The notes below the pieces were generated by a model. That model was not told the origin of the DNA, made no database searches, and worked only from the letters and a program-made list of their open reading frames with translations. A stretch of 64,000 nt of DNA. It comes from Woeseiaceae bacterium. GTDB taxonomy: Bacteria; Pseudomonadota; Gammaproteobacteria; Steroidobacterales; Woeseiaceae. The position numbers and the translations under genes are program-made. Of the stretch, positions 29,727 to 41,513 are shown piece by piece. Within the stretch, counting starts at the first letter, position 1; each line of letters starts with the position of its first letter. The stretch covers positions 1-64,000 of the forward strand of contig JAJFKV010000071.1 of assembly GCA_021773055.1 (NCBI GenBank). Reading direction: 5' to 3'.

Positions 29727-29741
29727 GCTTGGAGGGGGTTC

Positions 29742-30209
29742 ATGGTCGACCAGCGCAGTACGCCAAATCAACAGAACACTTTCGCTGCCGGCGCAGCGTT
29801 ACTGGTTCTGGCTGGCATCTTCGCCGCACCGACCCTCGCAGCAACTTCTTCAAAAATCGACTGCCCGAAAACCACGGCAGCCACTCTGGACGTACCGTTT
29901 CAGGGTCTGGTTCCGGAATTCGTTAGTCACAACGTTCCGGCTGTTGTTAAGAATGAGGAGGTTGAGGAGATTGAATTTACCTCCTCGGAGAGTTTATTGG
30001 CGCCGCTAGCCGAAGCCGCCATTCGGGATGCGTTTAAAGCCGTGCATACAGCACCGGTTGCCGGCACCGAAGCAAAGACAAAGACCATTTCAGCCGAAGA
30101 AAACGATAAGCGCACCGAAGTTGATACAGCAATGAGAACGAAGTTACCCGGTATTTCCGACGACGAGTTCGCCCGCTACAAGAAGCAAATGTATCGCCGC
30201 GATATCTAG
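29742..30209 (+). CDS. Hypothetical exported protein
   Basis: ATG 29742 preceded by strong SD 'GGAGGGGGTTC'; signal-peptide-like N-terminus. Confidence 0.75.
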   Translation: MVDQRSTPNQQNTFAAGAALLVLAGIFAAPTLAATSSKIDCPKTTAATLDVPFQGLVPEFVSHNVPAVVKNEEVEEIEFTSSESLLAPLAEAAIRDAFKAVHTAPVAGTEAKTKTISAEENDKRTEVDTAMRTKLPGISDDEFARYKKQMYRRDI

Positions 30210-30211
30210 AT

Positions 30212-31243
30212 CTAGCGACTCAATACCTTAGTAATCCCGAAGTAGTTATCACCAAGCAAGTTGGCGTCACTTTGCTTGACGACCCCGTTTGCATCAATCG
30301 AGTAAATCGTCGCAACAGTAGCTGGCACCGGAACAACATCGTCGTCATTTCGAAAAACGGCGTGCTCCGCGATGAACTTGACCCTTTTCTGTAGTACATC
30401 GGCATAATCGGTAACACTTTCCATTGAGTCCCAGCGCTTCTCGATTCGTTCGATGATCTGGTCACACTCGTACTTGGTGCCGTAATTGACGGCACCCACG
30501 CTCTTCTCGCCTGCTTCTTTGGCCAGTTCTGCAAGATTATCGTCCGCGAAATGCAGGTACAGCTGTTGCGCAAACGACAGAATCATGAGGTTTATTGAAC
30601 GTTTCGTCGCGTCATCGAGGCCGCCGTGGTCTGGCGGGGTAAGGTTGTGGACTTTACCCAGCGCCTGCAACAGCTCCTGCTCTCTGGTCTGGCCCGCATC
30701 TAATCGGGCGGCAATCAGCTTAATTTCGGAATCCAGGCTACGTCCGCGAAACATTCTGGATACGCCGTTCATCGTTGTCAGTTTATGCTGCTCAGCCTGC
30801 AGCTGATTTTCCAACAACTGTAGTTGCAACCGATGCTGGCCGATCTCGCTTTCAATACTTGTGGCCTGCCCTTCGCGCTGTTCGTTCCAGGCACCCATTG
30901 TTTTACTGTGCACGCGTTGTTCGCGCTGCTGCTTTAGCTGTTCCGCGAATCGCACAAGCTTGACATTGCAGTGCGCGGCGAGGCGCCGCAACTGGTAGAA
31001 GGCAACAACATTGTGGACCCACTCGCGATCCAGCAGCAGATTTTCAAGATGGTCCATCTTTTGCTGCACACGTGCTGTAGCGCCTTCGTGCTGCTTGATG
31101 CGGTCCTGCAGCTGGTATTTTTCATTGCGCAGCGCAGCAAACTCTTTCTTCAGCTCGGCGCGATTGCGAAACAGATCGACCAACTTCTCTTTGTCGTCGA
31201 CTACTTCGGGCGCTGGTTTGAATAGTCCTGTCAGGCTCGTCAC
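30212..31243 (-). CDS. Hypothetical coiled-coil protein (343 aa)
   Basis: Heptad-rich, long ORF. Confidence 0.8.
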   Translation of the reverse strand: MTSLTGLFKPAPEVVDDKEKLVDLFRNRAELKKEFAALRNEKYQLQDRIKQHEGATARVQQKMDHLENLLLDREWVHNVVAFYQLRRLAAHCNVKLVRFAEQLKQQREQRVHSKTMGAWNEQREGQATSIESEIGQHRLQLQLLENQLQAEQHKLTTMNGVSRMFRGRSLDSEIKLIAARLDAGQTREQELLQALGKVHNLTPPDHGGLDDATKRSINLMILSFAQQLYLHFADDNLAELAKEAGEKSVGAVNYGTKYECDQIIERIEKRWDSMESVTDYADVLQKRVKFIAEHAVFRNDDDVVPVPATVATIYSIDANGVVKQSDANLLGDNYFGITKVLSR

Positions 31244-31396
31244 TACAGACTCTCTTTACATAATCCACAAGAACCGAACGTTCGTCCGGCATCTGGTCCA
31301 GCGCTAATAATGACAATAGAGCCGCCGCGAAACTCAGACTGAATCGACAGTTTTGACAACTGCCTGAAATGGTGGAATTACGGATATATCGACGGC

Positions 31397-31873
31397 CTAG
31401 CGCTCGAGGATGAGATGGCCCTGGTCAGACAGATACTCAAGCCACTTGTTGAGCACAATATTGAAACGCCAGCGTCGATCCAATTCCTCTTTATGCTCGA
31501 ACACAAGCCTTCTCAGGGCGGCGTGGCGCTGCTGCTCGCCGATTGCCAGTACTTCGGCCTGCTGACCGTCCAGATAGACACGGACAGTCATATCAGGGTC
31601 TGCCAGCAACCCTTCATCCGTCGGCAAGTGATAGGTCAGCGATAACGTGACGGTATAACGACTGGTCTCAATGACCTCCATATACAGGTCACAATCACCG
31701 GCCACCCGGGATCGAAAGCAGCCGTCGAGACGCTCGATATCCGGTACGAGCCTTAACAGTCGAAGGAAGTTGCTCTCATAAAGCGCCATCAAACCGACAA
31801 AGCTGTTCGGCGTGACGATTGTCTGTGGAACCAGATGTGAATCGAGCAACATGCCACTAAATATAACAGGCAA
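31397..31873 (-). CDS. DUF1249-family protein
   Basis: 'LMALYESNFLRLLRLVPD...RYTVTLSLTYHLP...DPDMTVRVYLDGQQAEVLA'. Confidence 0.85.
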   Translation of the reverse strand: MPVIFSGMLLDSHLVPQTIVTPNSFVGLMALYESNFLRLLRLVPDIERLDGCFRSRVAGDCDLYMEVIETSRYTVTLSLTYHLPTDEGLLADPDMTVRVYLDGQQAEVLAIGEQQRHAALRRLVFEHKEELDRRWRFNIVLNKWLEYLSDQGHLILER

Positions 31874-31885
31874 CGGGCCTTATTA

Positions 31886-32710
31886 TCAGGGTCGAACTCG
31901 GCGCTCAACACCTGTACTATCGAGGATTCTGCTTGATATTTCTTCAATCGAAAACTTTGTCGTATCCACATTCGGAATCCCGTAACGACGAAAGATCTTG
32001 GCTGTTTCCCGCAACTCGAACCGTACCTGCTGCATGGACGAATACTTACCCATCGGACGGCGTTCTTTGCGAATCTGGCGCAATCTATCGGGGTCGATCG
32101 AAAGCCCGAATAACTTTTGCTTTTGCTTGATGAGGAAGTCCGGCAGGGTACCGCTCTCGAATTCTTCATCGGTCAGCGGATAGTTCGCCGCATACACCCC
32201 GTATTGCAGCGCCAGATACAGGCAGGTCGGCGTTTTGCCGGAGCGTGACACGCCGACCAGGATCACATCTGCGACGTCATAGTTGCGGCTGATTCCACCA
32301 TCGTCGTTGGCCAGCGCGAAGTTAGTTGCCTCGATACGCTTCATGTATGCGTCGATGTCGCTCATGCCGTGCGCACGACCTGGCTCATAGCTGGGCTCTT
32401 CATCCAGTTCAGCGGCCAGCGGGCCCAGGAATTCGTCAAAAATATCCAGATGCAAGCCATTCGCGTCTTTGAGAATCGCTCGATATTCGGCCTGCACCAA
32501 GGTCGAGAAGATGATCGGTCTCGGCGCACCGGTATCCTGTACCGCGTTTATGGTACGCACCGCTTCCCGCGCCTTGTCTTCGGTATCTATAAATGGCAAA
32601 GTCATTTGCCGAAATTTCTTAGCCGAAAACTGCGTGATCAAACTGTGTCCCAGCGTTTCTGCCGTGACACCAGTCTGATCCGAGAGAAAAAATACAGTGC
32701 GCTCTACCAT
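31886..32710 (-). CDS. ppsR: PEP synthase regulatory protein (kinase/pyrophosphorylase, DUF299)
   Basis: 'TVFFLSDQTGVTAETLGHSLITQF...ILVGVSRSGKTPTCLYLALQYGVYAANYPL'; divergent to ppsA. Confidence 0.95.
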   Translation of the reverse strand: MVERTVFFLSDQTGVTAETLGHSLITQFSAKKFRQMTLPFIDTEDKAREAVRTINAVQDTGAPRPIIFSTLVQAEYRAILKDANGLHLDIFDEFLGPLAAELDEEPSYEPGRAHGMSDIDAYMKRIEATNFALANDDGGISRNYDVADVILVGVSRSGKTPTCLYLALQYGVYAANYPLTDEEFESGTLPDFLIKQKQKLFGLSIDPDRLRQIRKERRPMGKYSSMQQVRFELRETAKIFRRYGIPNVDTTKFSIEEISSRILDSTGVERRVRP

Positions 32711-32756
32711 CTATTCGATTGTCCATTTCCTGCCACGGAAAACAAGGGAGTAAATC

Positions 32757-35120
32757 TTGGAGTCTTACGTTATCAAGCTCGATGAGCTTGGCATGAACGA
32801 TGTTGAAACGGTCGGGGGTAAGAACGCATCTCTTGGGGAGATGATAAGCAACCTGAGTAATATGGGCGTTACCGTCCCTGGCGGCTTTGCGACAACAGCA
32901 GCCGCCTATCGAGACTTCCTCAAGGCCGATGGCCTCGACAAGCGCATAAACGACACGCTTAATGGCCTCGACGTCGATGATATCGACGCTTTGGCGGCTG
33001 CCGGCGAGAAAATACGAAACTGGATACTCAATACCGCGCTGCCGCAGCGATTGATGGATCAGATCGAGCATGCCTGGGTGGACATGAGCGGTGGCGACGA
33101 CATTACTGTTGCCGTGCGGTCGTCGGCAACGGCCGAGGACCTGCCCGAGGCATCATTCGCCGGTCAGCAGGAGACTTTTCTCAACATTCGCGGCCTGGAA
33201 AATGTCATCGACGCCATGCATCAGGTGTTCGCCTCACTATTTAATGATCGTGCTATATCGTATCGCGTTCACCAGGGTTTCGACCACAATCTCGTCGCTC
33301 TGTCTGCCGGTATTCAAACGATGGTTCGCAGCGACCTGGGCTCCGCTGGTGTGATGTTCACACTCGACACCGAATCCGGATTCCGCGACGCCGTGTTCGT
33401 AACCTCGTCCTACGGACTCGGCGAAACGGTCGTCCAGGGCGCTGTCAACCCGGATGAGTTTTACGTCTACAAACCTGCTCTTGCCGCTGGCAAACGAGCA
33501 ATCTTGCGCAAGAATCTTGGCAGCAAGGCGCTCAAGATGATTTACAGCGATAACCCGCAACCCGGAAAAACGGTCGACACGGTCGACGTCGATGACGCAG
33601 ACTGTATGAAATTCTCGCTGACCGACGAAGACGTGATCGCTCTGTCGAAAATGGCAGTCACGATCGAAAACCACTACCAACGGCCGATGGATATCGAGTG
33701 GGGTAAAGACGGCAACGACGGCAAGCTGTACATACTGCAGGCCCGCCCGGAAACGGTCCAGAGCCGTAGTGGCCGCACGATTCAGCGTTACACATTGAAA
33801 GCTCAGTCGAACGTCATAACGACCGGGCGCAGCATAGGTCAGAAGATCGGTGCCGGAACGGCGAAAGTTATTCGCGATGTTAGCGAGATGGGCCGCGTAC
33901 TGGCTGGCGATGTTTTGGTATCAGACATGACGGACCCCGATTGGGAACCGGTTATGAAGCGCGCATCTGCCATTGTGACCAATCGCGGTGGAAGGACCTG
34001 CCATGCGGCGATTATTGCCAGGGAGCTTGGCATTCCGGCTGTCGTAGGCTGTGGCGATGCTACCGAGAAAATTCAGGACGGTATTGAAGTGACGGTGAGT
34101 TGCGCCGAGGGCGATGAAGGATTTGTCTACGAGGGCAATCTCGAATTCGAACAGACGCAGATCGAGCTCGATTCTTTGCCCGACATTCCGGTCAAGATCA
34201 TGATGAACGTAGGCAACCCGGATCGCGCATTCGATTTTGCCAGCATTCCAAATCACGGTGTCGGACTGGCACGACTTGAATTCATCATCAATCGCATGAT
34301 CGGCGTACACCCGCAGGCGTTGCTCGATTATGACGCGCTCGATAAGGACACCCTGGCAGCGGTCAATGATCAAATGGCAGGATATAGTGATCCGGTTGGA
34401 TTCTTTGTCGACAAGCTCGCTGAAGGCGTGGCAACCATCGCGGCGGCTTTTGCTCCCGAACCCGTCATCGTGCGCATGTCGGACTTCAAATCGAACGAAT
34501 ATGCCAACCTTATCGGCGGCCGGGCCTATGAGCCTGATGAAGAGAACCCGATGCTCGGTTTTCGCGGTGCAGCGCGCTACGTCTCAGAGAGTTTTCGACC
34601 ATGCTTCGATCTCGAATGCGAGGCTTTGAAACGGGTCCGCAACGATATGGGGCTGACGAACGTGCAAATCATGATCCCGTTCGTCCGTACCGTGCAACAA
34701 GCCCGCGACGTGCTCGCCGTGATGGCCGAGAATGGCCTCGAGCGTGGCAAGGACGACCTCAAGGTCATCATGATGTCGGAGTTACCAACAAACGCCCTGC
34801 TCGCTGATCAATACCTTGAACACTTCGACGGCATGTCTATCGGCTCGAACGATATGACTCAACTCGCACTGGGGCTCGACAGGGATTCTGCGTTGATCGC
34901 CGACACTTTTGACGAACGCGATGATGCCGTTAAGGCGCTGCTGGCAATGACGATAAAAGCCTGCAAAGCACAAAATAAATATATCGGTATTTGCGGCCAG
35001 GGCCCCTCAGACTATCCTGACTTCGCGCGCTGGCTTCTCGATCAGGGTATCGAAAGTATGTCTCTGAATCCCGATACGGTGGTCGAGACATGGATGTTTC
35101 TCGCAGGTGAAAAAGTCTGA
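32757..35120 (+). CDS. ppsA: Phosphoenolpyruvate synthase
   Basis: '[12 protein letters not shown]', '[25 protein letters not shown]', '[16 protein letters not shown]', '[32 protein letters not shown]'. TTG start. Confidence 0.97.
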   Translation: MESYVIKLDELGMNDVETVGGKNASLGEMISNLSNMGVTVPGGFATTAAAYRDFLKADGLDKRINDTLNGLDVDDIDALAAAGEKIRNWILNTALPQRLMDQIEHAWVDMSGGDDITVAVRSSATAEDLPEASFAGQQETFLNIRGLENVIDAMHQVFASLFNDRAISYRVHQGFDHNLVALSAGIQTMVRSDLGSAGVMFTLDTESGFRDAVFVTSSYGLGETVVQGAVNPDEFYVYKPALAAGKRAILRKNLGSKALKMIYSDNPQPGKTVDTVDVDDADCMKFSLTDEDVIALSKMAVTIENHYQRPMDIEWGKDGNDGKLYILQARPETVQSRSGRTIQRYTLKAQSNVITTGRSIGQKIGAGTAKVIRDVSEMGRVLAGDVLVSDMTDPDWEPVMKRASAIVTNRGGRTCHAAIIARELGIPAVVGCGDATEKIQDGIEVTVSCAEGDEGFVYEGNLEFEQTQIELDSLPDIPVKIMMNVGNPDRAFDFASIPNHGVGLARLEFIINRMIGVHPQALLDYDALDKDTLAAVNDQMAGYSDPVGFFVDKLAEGVATIAAAFAPEPVIVRMSDFKSNEYANLIGGRAYEPDEENPMLGFRGAARYVSESFRPCFDLECEALKRVRNDMGLTNVQIMIPFVRTVQQARDVLAVMAENGLERGKDDLKVIMMSELPTNALLADQYLEHFDGMSIGSNDMTQLALGLDRDSALIADTFDERDDAVKALLAMTIKACKAQNKYIGICGQGPSDYPDFARWLLDQGIESMSLNPDTVVETWMFLAGEKV

Positions 35121-35126
35121 ATCGAA

Positions 35127-35819
35127 TCAGAAACGGTCATAGCGAGAACCACGCTGCCAACGTATCCGGGGAAGCCAGATACCGAGAATAATTCCGATGA
35201 CCAAAACCAGTGCTCCGGACATGAACCAGTAACGCATTGTCTGGCTGGAAAGCTGTCGATTTTCCTGCTCCAGCGTATCAGCACGAATCTCGGCAGCCGC
35301 GAGCTCATCCAGCAATGATCTGTTCTGTTCGTTAATGCCAAGAACATTGGCTGCCGTGCTTCGCACCTCTGCAAGCTCCTTTTCGGCCGCCGCCTTCTCA
35401 CGTTCAAGAGTATCGATACGGCGATTTGCAGAATCGTATTCGCTCTTGATGGCCGACAGTTGTGAGCCCAGTGAAGTACCACGGGAATTGGCATTGGTCA
35501 GGTCGCTGGTCAATCTCTCAAGTTGTTCGCGGGCACTGCTTTCGTTCATGAGATAACGACTCAATACCCAGCCTTCCGTGCCGCCCGGCGTTCTGACTCT
35601 GGAATAGCCAGATTCGGCGTCGCTTTCCAGAACCTCAAGCTGCATGCCGCTGCCAATCATGAGCTGAATGGCATTACTGGTGCTCGGGCCGGAGCGCAGC
35701 ATGATTTCGAATTCATCACTGACCCAGGCAGGCGCTGCATAGGCCGCTGAGGCGCTGAAGATCAGGGTAAAAAGTATCGCTCGAAGTGTAGTTTTCATCA
35801 TGGCGCAACTATATGACAA
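35127..35819 (-). CDS. TIGR04211-type SH3-domain protein
   Basis: Signal peptide, SH3 (MLRSGPSTSNAIQLMIGSGMQLEVLE...GWVLSRYL), coiled coil, C-terminal TM + 'GIWLPRIRWQRGSRYDRF'. Confidence 0.88.
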   Translation of the reverse strand: MSYSCAMMKTTLRAILFTLIFSASAAYAAPAWVSDEFEIMLRSGPSTSNAIQLMIGSGMQLEVLESDAESGYSRVRTPGGTEGWVLSRYLMNESSAREQLERLTSDLTNANSRGTSLGSQLSAIKSEYDSANRRIDTLEREKAAAEKELAEVRSTAANVLGINEQNRSLLDELAAAEIRADTLEQENRQLSSQTMRYWFMSGALVLVIGIILGIWLPRIRWQRGSRYDRF

Positions 35820-35853
35820 GGCTGACTTTCCTGCCAGCTAAAGATTAGGCAAA

Positions 35854-36237
35854 TCAGTCGCTTATCGGCGACAGTTCCGAGATGTTCTGCTCCCAGTTCC
35901 GGCCGTCAAACGGAGACTCCTTAACCGACGTAATGGTTGCCGGATCGAGACAGTTGACATTAATGCTGAATCCGTCCGGATGTGAGCGAGGTATGTAGAA
36001 AGACTTGATGCCGCAATGCTTGCAGAAGCGGTGCTGCGCAACGCCTGAATTAAACGTGTAGGTGCTAAGTGCGTCTGCGCCCTGTAGTAGGCGAAAATTC
36101 TTCTTCGATACAAACAAATGCAGAAACCCGCACATATTGCAGATACTGCAATTGCAACGCGTCACTTCGACAGCGGCTGGTGCCTCGATCTCGAATTTGA
36201 CCTCGCCGCAGTGGCATCCTCCTGTGTGTATTGTCAT
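35854..36237 (-). CDS. GFA/CENP-V-family protein
   Basis: 'GGCHCGEVKFEI', 'CNCSICNMCG', 'HRFCKHCGIKSFYIPRSHPDGFSINVNCLD'. Confidence 0.92.
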   Translation of the reverse strand: MTIHTGGCHCGEVKFEIEAPAAVEVTRCNCSICNMCGFLHLFVSKKNFRLLQGADALSTYTFNSGVAQHRFCKHCGIKSFYIPRSHPDGFSINVNCLDPATITSVKESPFDGRNWEQNISELSPISD

Positions 36238-36836
36238 TGAGCAGCCTTTCGCCAGATCGCGAAGTGGTTATTCGCTGGCATTGCATAGAGCCTGATTCTC
36301 GTAAGGCCCTGCTCCCGCGCGAATTCATCGAGTGCCTCAAGGTGTCGAATCCCCATCTCGGGGTTCTGCGAACGAAGTGACTTGTGGAACTCCGCATTGC
36401 TGGGTGTATTAAATGCGCCGTCCTGACGGAACGGACCATAAAGACAGAATACCCCGTCGTCCTGCAGCACCGTCCCCACGATAGTGAACATCTTTTGGAC
36501 CGCCTCGATGCTCATGATGTGCGCAGTATTGGCCGAGTACACCGCATCACAGGATTCCACCGGCATATCGGCGCTCAATACGTCCAGCGACAAAGGTGGC
36601 AACAGGTTCGTCAGGCCAGTGTCAAAAATCCAGGCGTGGATGCCGTCGTGATTCTCGTCCCGGTCGCTGGTTTGCCATTGCAGGAACGGCAACGCCTTCG
36701 CGAAACAGGCGGCATGCTGGCCGGTCCCGGAACCGATTTCCAGCACCCTCGTAGAGTGAGCGAGCTCATTACGCAAGACATCCAGTATTGGAGCACTGTT
36801 GCGCTCTGCAGGTACTGAGAACGGCTTGTCAGTCAT
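36234..36836 (-). CDS. DUF938 SAM-dependent methyltransferase
   Basis: '[14 protein letters not shown]...[33 protein letters not shown]'. Confidence 0.9.
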   Translation of the reverse strand: MTDKPFSVPAERNSAPILDVLRNELAHSTRVLEIGSGTGQHAACFAKALPFLQWQTSDRDENHDGIHAWIFDTGLTNLLPPLSLDVLSADMPVESCDAVYSANTAHIMSIEAVQKMFTIVGTVLQDDGVFCLYGPFRQDGAFNTPSNAEFHKSLRSQNPEMGIRHLEALDEFAREQGLTRIRLYAMPANNHFAIWRKAAQ

Positions 36837-37425
36837 CCCCGACATCGCTGGCACCACCATCAAGAGCCGCAGGGTCGATCAGTTGCTCCCGATACCAACT
36901 CAACTCATCAATCGAATCGCGAATATCGGACAAAGCCAAATGTGCCGATTCTTTGTTAAAGCCGTTCGCGATGTTCGGGGCCCACAGTGATGCCAGTATC
37001 TTCAGGGTGCTGACATCAAGATTGCGGTAATGAAAAAATCGTTCAAGGGCGGGCATTTCTCGTGCAAGAAACCGTCGGTCCTGGCAGATACTGTTGCCGC
37101 ACATTGGCGAGGCACCGTCATCAACCCACTCACTGAGAAAATCAATCGTCGCCTGCTCTGCCTCCGCTGCACCCGTACTGCTCTTTGCAACTCTGTCCGT
37201 AAGACCGGACTGGCCGTGTTGGCGGGTGTTCCATTCGTCCATGCCTTCCATGATTTCAGATGGCCGATGAATCGCCAGCATCGGGCCTTCCGCGAGCTCG
37301 TTCAGATACTTGTCTGTGACAATCGTGGCAATCTCGATAATGGTGTCGGTCTGAGTACAAAGACCCGTCATTTCCAGATCGATCCAGATCAAATTTGTCG
37401 CTCTGTCCGGTGCGGTATCGGGCAT
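36829..37425 (-). CDS. orn: Oligoribonuclease
   Basis: '[42 protein letters not shown]...[14 protein letters not shown]...[13 protein letters not shown]'. Confidence 0.97.
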   Translation of the reverse strand: MPDTAPDRATNLIWIDLEMTGLCTQTDTIIEIATIVTDKYLNELAEGPMLAIHRPSEIMEGMDEWNTRQHGQSGLTDRVAKSSTGAAEAEQATIDFLSEWVDDGASPMCGNSICQDRRFLAREMPALERFFHYRNLDVSTLKILASLWAPNIANGFNKESAHLALSDIRDSIDELSWYREQLIDPAALDGGASDVGDD

Positions 37426-37511
37426 CGTATTAAAGACCTCAGCTATTGGGACTGGCGTAGTTTACATGGCCGGAGAGTGCAAGGCTGCCTGCTTAACGTC
37501 ATACTTCGCGA

Positions 37512-38414
37512 ATGAGTCAGGAATCTGCAATTGTGATCGCCACCTACAGCCGCCGTATGGGTTTGCGGCTTGCCAGTGGTGAGGTCGTCGACGCGCGAAT
37601 CAAGGGCAAGCGCATCAAGGCTGTTTGTGGCGACGGCGTGACTGCGGAGCCGATTGAGAATGAAACCGACTGGCTAATTACCAGCATCGGCGAGCGCCGC
37701 AATGAACTGACGAGACCCAATATGCGCGGTCAGGTAGAAGTACTGGCTGCCAATGTCGACGCCCTCGTCGTCGTGGCATCTGTCGCACCAATGCCAGACT
37801 GGTACATCGTCGACCGCTACTTGTGTGCTGCCGAATTAATGGGCGTCAGGTCAGCGGTTGCCTTTAACAAAGTCGACCTGCTGGTTGGGCATGACATCGA
37901 AATTCCGGAGTTACAGGAATACAGGGACATCGATATTCCCGTTATTGAATGCAGCGCTGAAACCGGACAAAGTGTGGACGATATCCTTGAGTTTCTGGCA
38001 GGCCAGTGCGGCATCGTTGTAGGTCAGTCCGGTGTCGGCAAGTCGAGCATCATCAATCGACTGGTCGAGGACCCGCAGCAACGTACCGCCGATATCTCGA
38101 GCAAGACTGGCGAAGGCCGGCATACGACCGTGAATTCGGTCATGATCCCCCTAAAAGGCGGAGCTTCGATTATCGACTCACCCGGCGTGCGCGATTACGC
38201 ACCGGCGCTTTCGAACGTTAGTGACGCAGCACTGGGATTTCGAGAAATAGCTGCGGCCGCCCAGTCTTGTCGATTCGCCAATTGCCGCCACTTGCGCGAA
38301 CCGGGATGCGCTGTAAAAGATGGCGTGGAGACTGATGACATCAGCTATCGGCGCTACGAGAGCTTCAAGCGCGTTGTTAACCTGACCGAAAAACTAAAGG
38401 AAGGTCGATTCTAG
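37512..38414 (+). CDS. rsgA: Ribosome small subunit-dependent GTPase A
   Basis: 'VVGQSGVGKSSIINRL', 'SIIDSPGVRDYAP', 'CRFANCRHLREPGCAV'. Confidence 0.96.
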   Translation: MSQESAIVIATYSRRMGLRLASGEVVDARIKGKRIKAVCGDGVTAEPIENETDWLITSIGERRNELTRPNMRGQVEVLAANVDALVVVASVAPMPDWYIVDRYLCAAELMGVRSAVAFNKVDLLVGHDIEIPELQEYRDIDIPVIECSAETGQSVDDILEFLAGQCGIVVGQSGVGKSSIINRLVEDPQQRTADISSKTGEGRHTTVNSVMIPLKGGASIIDSPGVRDYAPALSNVSDAALGFREIAAAAQSCRFANCRHLREPGCAVKDGVETDDISYRRYESFKRVVNLTEKLKEGRF

Positions 38415-38761
38415 CCGGGCGGCCAACTCAACGACCTGCCCCCAAGCAAGTGCAGGTGAATGTGGAATACGGTTTGACCCGCTGCCTCATTACAATTCAT
38501 CACCGCGCGATAGCCCTCTTCAGCAATACCCTCAGCCTTCGCAATTTCCCGAGCGGCTGAATAAAGGCTGCCGATTACGGCCTCATCACCAGCACCGATA
38601 TCGTTGATCGTCGCAATGTGCTTGCGCGGAATAATCAAAACGTGTGTCGGCGCCTTGGGATTGATGTCACGAAATGCGATCGCCGTTTCGGACTCATAAA
38701 CAATGTCGGCTGGTATATCCCCCGCCAATATTTTGCAAAACAAGCAGTCTGACTCCGACAT
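38411..38761 (-). CDS. hinT: HIT-family nucleotide hydrolase
   Basis: 'CLFCKILAGDIPADIVYE...FHIHLHLLGGR'. Confidence 0.93.
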   Translation of the reverse strand: MSESDCLFCKILAGDIPADIVYESETAIAFRDINPKAPTHVLIIPRKHIATINDIGAGDEAVIGSLYSAAREIAKAEGIAEEGYRAVMNCNEAAGQTVFHIHLHLLGGRSLSWPPG

Positions 38762-38769
38762 ACTGACTC

Positions 38770-39369
38770 CTAATCGACGGCCCGTCGGCCATAAAATGCA
38801 TGTGACAATGTACCACCATCCACATATTCGAGTTCGCCGCCCAGCGGCACGCCGTGGGCAATTCGACTCGCCGCTACATTGTTTCGCGTCGCAAGATCTG
38901 CCAGGTAATGAGCGGTAGCATCGCCCTCGACTGTTGGATTGGTGGCGATGATCATTTCTTTGACCTCACCTGCGGCCAGCCACTCTTCGAGTTTGCTCAA
39001 GCCGAGTTCTTCCGGGCCGATTCCGTCAAGTGGCGAAAGGTGACCCATCAAGACGAAATACTGGCCGCGAAATCCAGTCGCGTCCTCAAGTGCCATCACA
39101 TCGGCGGGCGATTCAACTACGCAGAGCTGTGTTGAATCCCGACCACTGGCGGAACAAATTGAGCACAGTTCGCCCTCTGTGAACATTCGGCAGCGTGTGC
39201 AATGCCCGATCCCGTCGACGGCCTCGGCGAGCGCAGCAGAAAGCCCGCTGGCACCATCACGGTCTCTTTCCAGCAAATGAAAGGCGATGCGTTGTGCCGA
39301 TTTTTGGCCAACGCCAGGCATGCAGCGAAGGCCGTCGATCAATCGAACCAGCAGAGGTGAGTACGACAC
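38770..39369 (-). CDS. recR: Recombination mediator RecR
   Basis: '[24 protein letters not shown]...[10 protein letters not shown]...[29 protein letters not shown]'. Confidence 0.97.
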   Translation of the reverse strand: MSYSPLLVRLIDGLRCMPGVGQKSAQRIAFHLLERDRDGASGLSAALAEAVDGIGHCTRCRMFTEGELCSICSASGRDSTQLCVVESPADVMALEDATGFRGQYFVLMGHLSPLDGIGPEELGLSKLEEWLAAGEVKEMIIATNPTVEGDATAHYLADLATRNNVAASRIAHGVPLGGELEYVDGGTLSHAFYGRRAVD

Positions 39370-39372
39370 AGG

Positions 39373-39696
39373 CTAGAACGGCAATTTCATGCCGGGGGGC
39401 AAATTCAGTCCGGACGCCATACCCGAAAATTTCTCCTGCACCATCTTTTCAACTTTGCGGATGGAGTCATTGAATGCGGCGGTGATCAGATCCTCCAGCA
39501 TTTCCTTGTCGTCACCGACGAGGGTGTCGTCGATTTCTACGGCCTGAACCTGGTGCTGGCAGGTCATGGTGATACGCACCATGCCGGCACCGGACTCACC
39601 AGTGACGGTCAAAGACGCCATTTCATCCTGCGCCTTTTTCATATTGGCCTGCATTTCCTGCGCCTGCTTCATTAATTGGCCAATGCCGCCCTTCAT
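39373..39696 (-). CDS. YbaB/EbfC nucleoid-associated protein
   Basis: '[20 protein letters not shown]...[24 protein letters not shown]'. Confidence 0.95.
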   Translation of the reverse strand: MKGGIGQLMKQAQEMQANMKKAQDEMASLTVTGESGAGMVRITMTCQHQVQAVEIDDTLVGDDKEMLEDLITAAFNDSIRKVEKMVQEKFSGMASGLNLPPGMKLPF

Positions 39697-41303
39697 CCCT
39701 TTTCTCCTGAAATAATTTCTATGCTGTCCGTTTTTAATTCAGCACCAAACATGGTCTTCAAGGTCTGCACATTTGGATCAGCCTCGAGGTCTTGCCGTGC
39801 TTCCTCGAGTTGCTCGTCAGCCATACGTGATTCCTGTTGAACCGGCGTTTCGGCCGCCTGCGACCCTATCGCAATATCGACAACCAGAGTCTCCCCAAAG
39901 TGCGCGCTCAGGTGCTCGGCTATCGTTTCTTTGCGTTGCTTGGTCAGCATGGACTCGGAGCGTGAATCAAGGCCAAGGAATACTGTGTTGCCGTCGCGTC
40001 GCAAATAGCCACAGTTGCTGGCGAGCAAACGAACAGCGCCGGACAGCTCCAAAGTGGTAACCAACTGGCTCCAGTCCGGATCAGTCCAGGCATGCGTTTC
40101 CACCGGCACCTTCGCGCTTTGAACATTCGCCGGCACAGCTGCTGGTTTGGGCGCTGCGGTCTTCGATGCCGTACTGGCAACGGCGGAACCGCCACCCACT
40201 GATCCGCTGGTCGCTGCCGCAGCGGGCCTAAAGGCCAGCATACGCAACAGTGTCATCTCGGCACCGCTACGTGGATCTGGCGCGAGATGCAGATCCCGGC
40301 GTCCCATGATCGCGACCTGGTAATACAACTGGACGTCTTCTATGGGCATGTTCTCGGCAAGCTCGGCGATTTCCTTTTCGGAGAGATCGTCTTCGCTATC
40401 ACAGGTGCCAACAACCTGGTAGACAGCTACCCGCTGCAGGTCCCGGGCAATGTCATCCAGAAGATTTGAGTAATCGGGAAACTGTTCGTCAATTTCGCTA
40501 ACTGTCTCGATAATGCCCTTTGCATCTCCTGCCGCCAGCAACTTCATCAAGCGCATGACGTGATCGCGGTCGATGGTGCCGAGCATCGTCGCTGTTGTTG
40601 CTTCTTCAATTTTTCCGCCGCAATAGGCGATAGCCTGATCCAGCAGACTCAGCGCATCCCGCATGCTGCCATCAGCAGATCGCGCGATCAGTGCCAGTGC
40701 AGAAGGCTCGAATTCAATATTTTCGGCCCCGCATATATGTGCCAGGCGATCCGAAATCAGCCGTGGCGTCATGCGCATCAGATTGAATTGCAGGCAACGC
40801 GACAGCACCGTAACTGGCAGTTTTTGCGGATCGGTTGTCGCCAGTAGGAATTTCACATGTTCGGGTGGCTCTTCAAGCGTTTTCAGGAGCGCGTTGAAGG
40901 AATGCTTTGAGAGCATATGCACCTCGTCAATCAGGTACACCTTGTAGCGTCCGCGAGCGGCCGCATACGGCACGTTATCGAGCAGGTCACGGGTATCGTC
41001 GACTTTGGTATTTGACGCAGCGTCTACCTCGATCAGGTCGACAAACCGGCCCTCATCAATCTCCCGGCATGCGCTGCATTCTCCGCAGGGATGAGCCGTC
41101 ACGCCGGTTTCACAGTTCAGTGCCTTGGCGAGTATGCGCGCGATGGTCGTCTTGCCAACGCCGCGTGTCCCGGTAAATAGATAGGCGTGATGCAAACGGC
41201 CGGTCTCGAGGGCGTTCATCAACGCCTTAAGTACATGCTCCTGACCAACAGTGTCAGAGAAGTCTTTGGGCCGCCATTTGCGGGCAAGGACAAGATAACT
41301 CAT
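39693..41303 (-). CDS. dnaX: DNA polymerase III subunit gamma/tau
   Basis: '[28 protein letters not shown]...[26 protein letters not shown]'. Confidence 0.97.
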   Translation of the reverse strand: MSYLVLARKWRPKDFSDTVGQEHVLKALMNALETGRLHHAYLFTGTRGVGKTTIARILAKALNCETGVTAHPCGECSACREIDEGRFVDLIEVDAASNTKVDDTRDLLDNVPYAAARGRYKVYLIDEVHMLSKHSFNALLKTLEEPPEHVKFLLATTDPQKLPVTVLSRCLQFNLMRMTPRLISDRLAHICGAENIEFEPSALALIARSADGSMRDALSLLDQAIAYCGGKIEEATTATMLGTIDRDHVMRLMKLLAAGDAKGIIETVSEIDEQFPDYSNLLDDIARDLQRVAVYQVVGTCDSEDDLSEKEIAELAENMPIEDVQLYYQVAIMGRRDLHLAPDPRSGAEMTLLRMLAFRPAAAATSGSVGGGSAVASTASKTAAPKPAAVPANVQSAKVPVETHAWTDPDWSQLVTTLELSGAVRLLASNCGYLRRDGNTVFLGLDSRSESMLTKQRKETIAEHLSAHFGETLVVDIAIGSQAAETPVQQESRMADEQLEEARQDLEADPNVQTLKTMFGAELKTDSIEIISGEKG

Positions 41304-41360
41304 TGCATGGAACTCATAGGCCAGGACGGGTAGCTCGAATCGCTCAGTGTAACGCAAGTG

Positions 41361-41466
<106 letters not shown>

Positions 41467-41513
41467 GGCGCGATTATCGCCGCTAAGCTGCCCGGACACA
41501 ACGTGATTTGATC

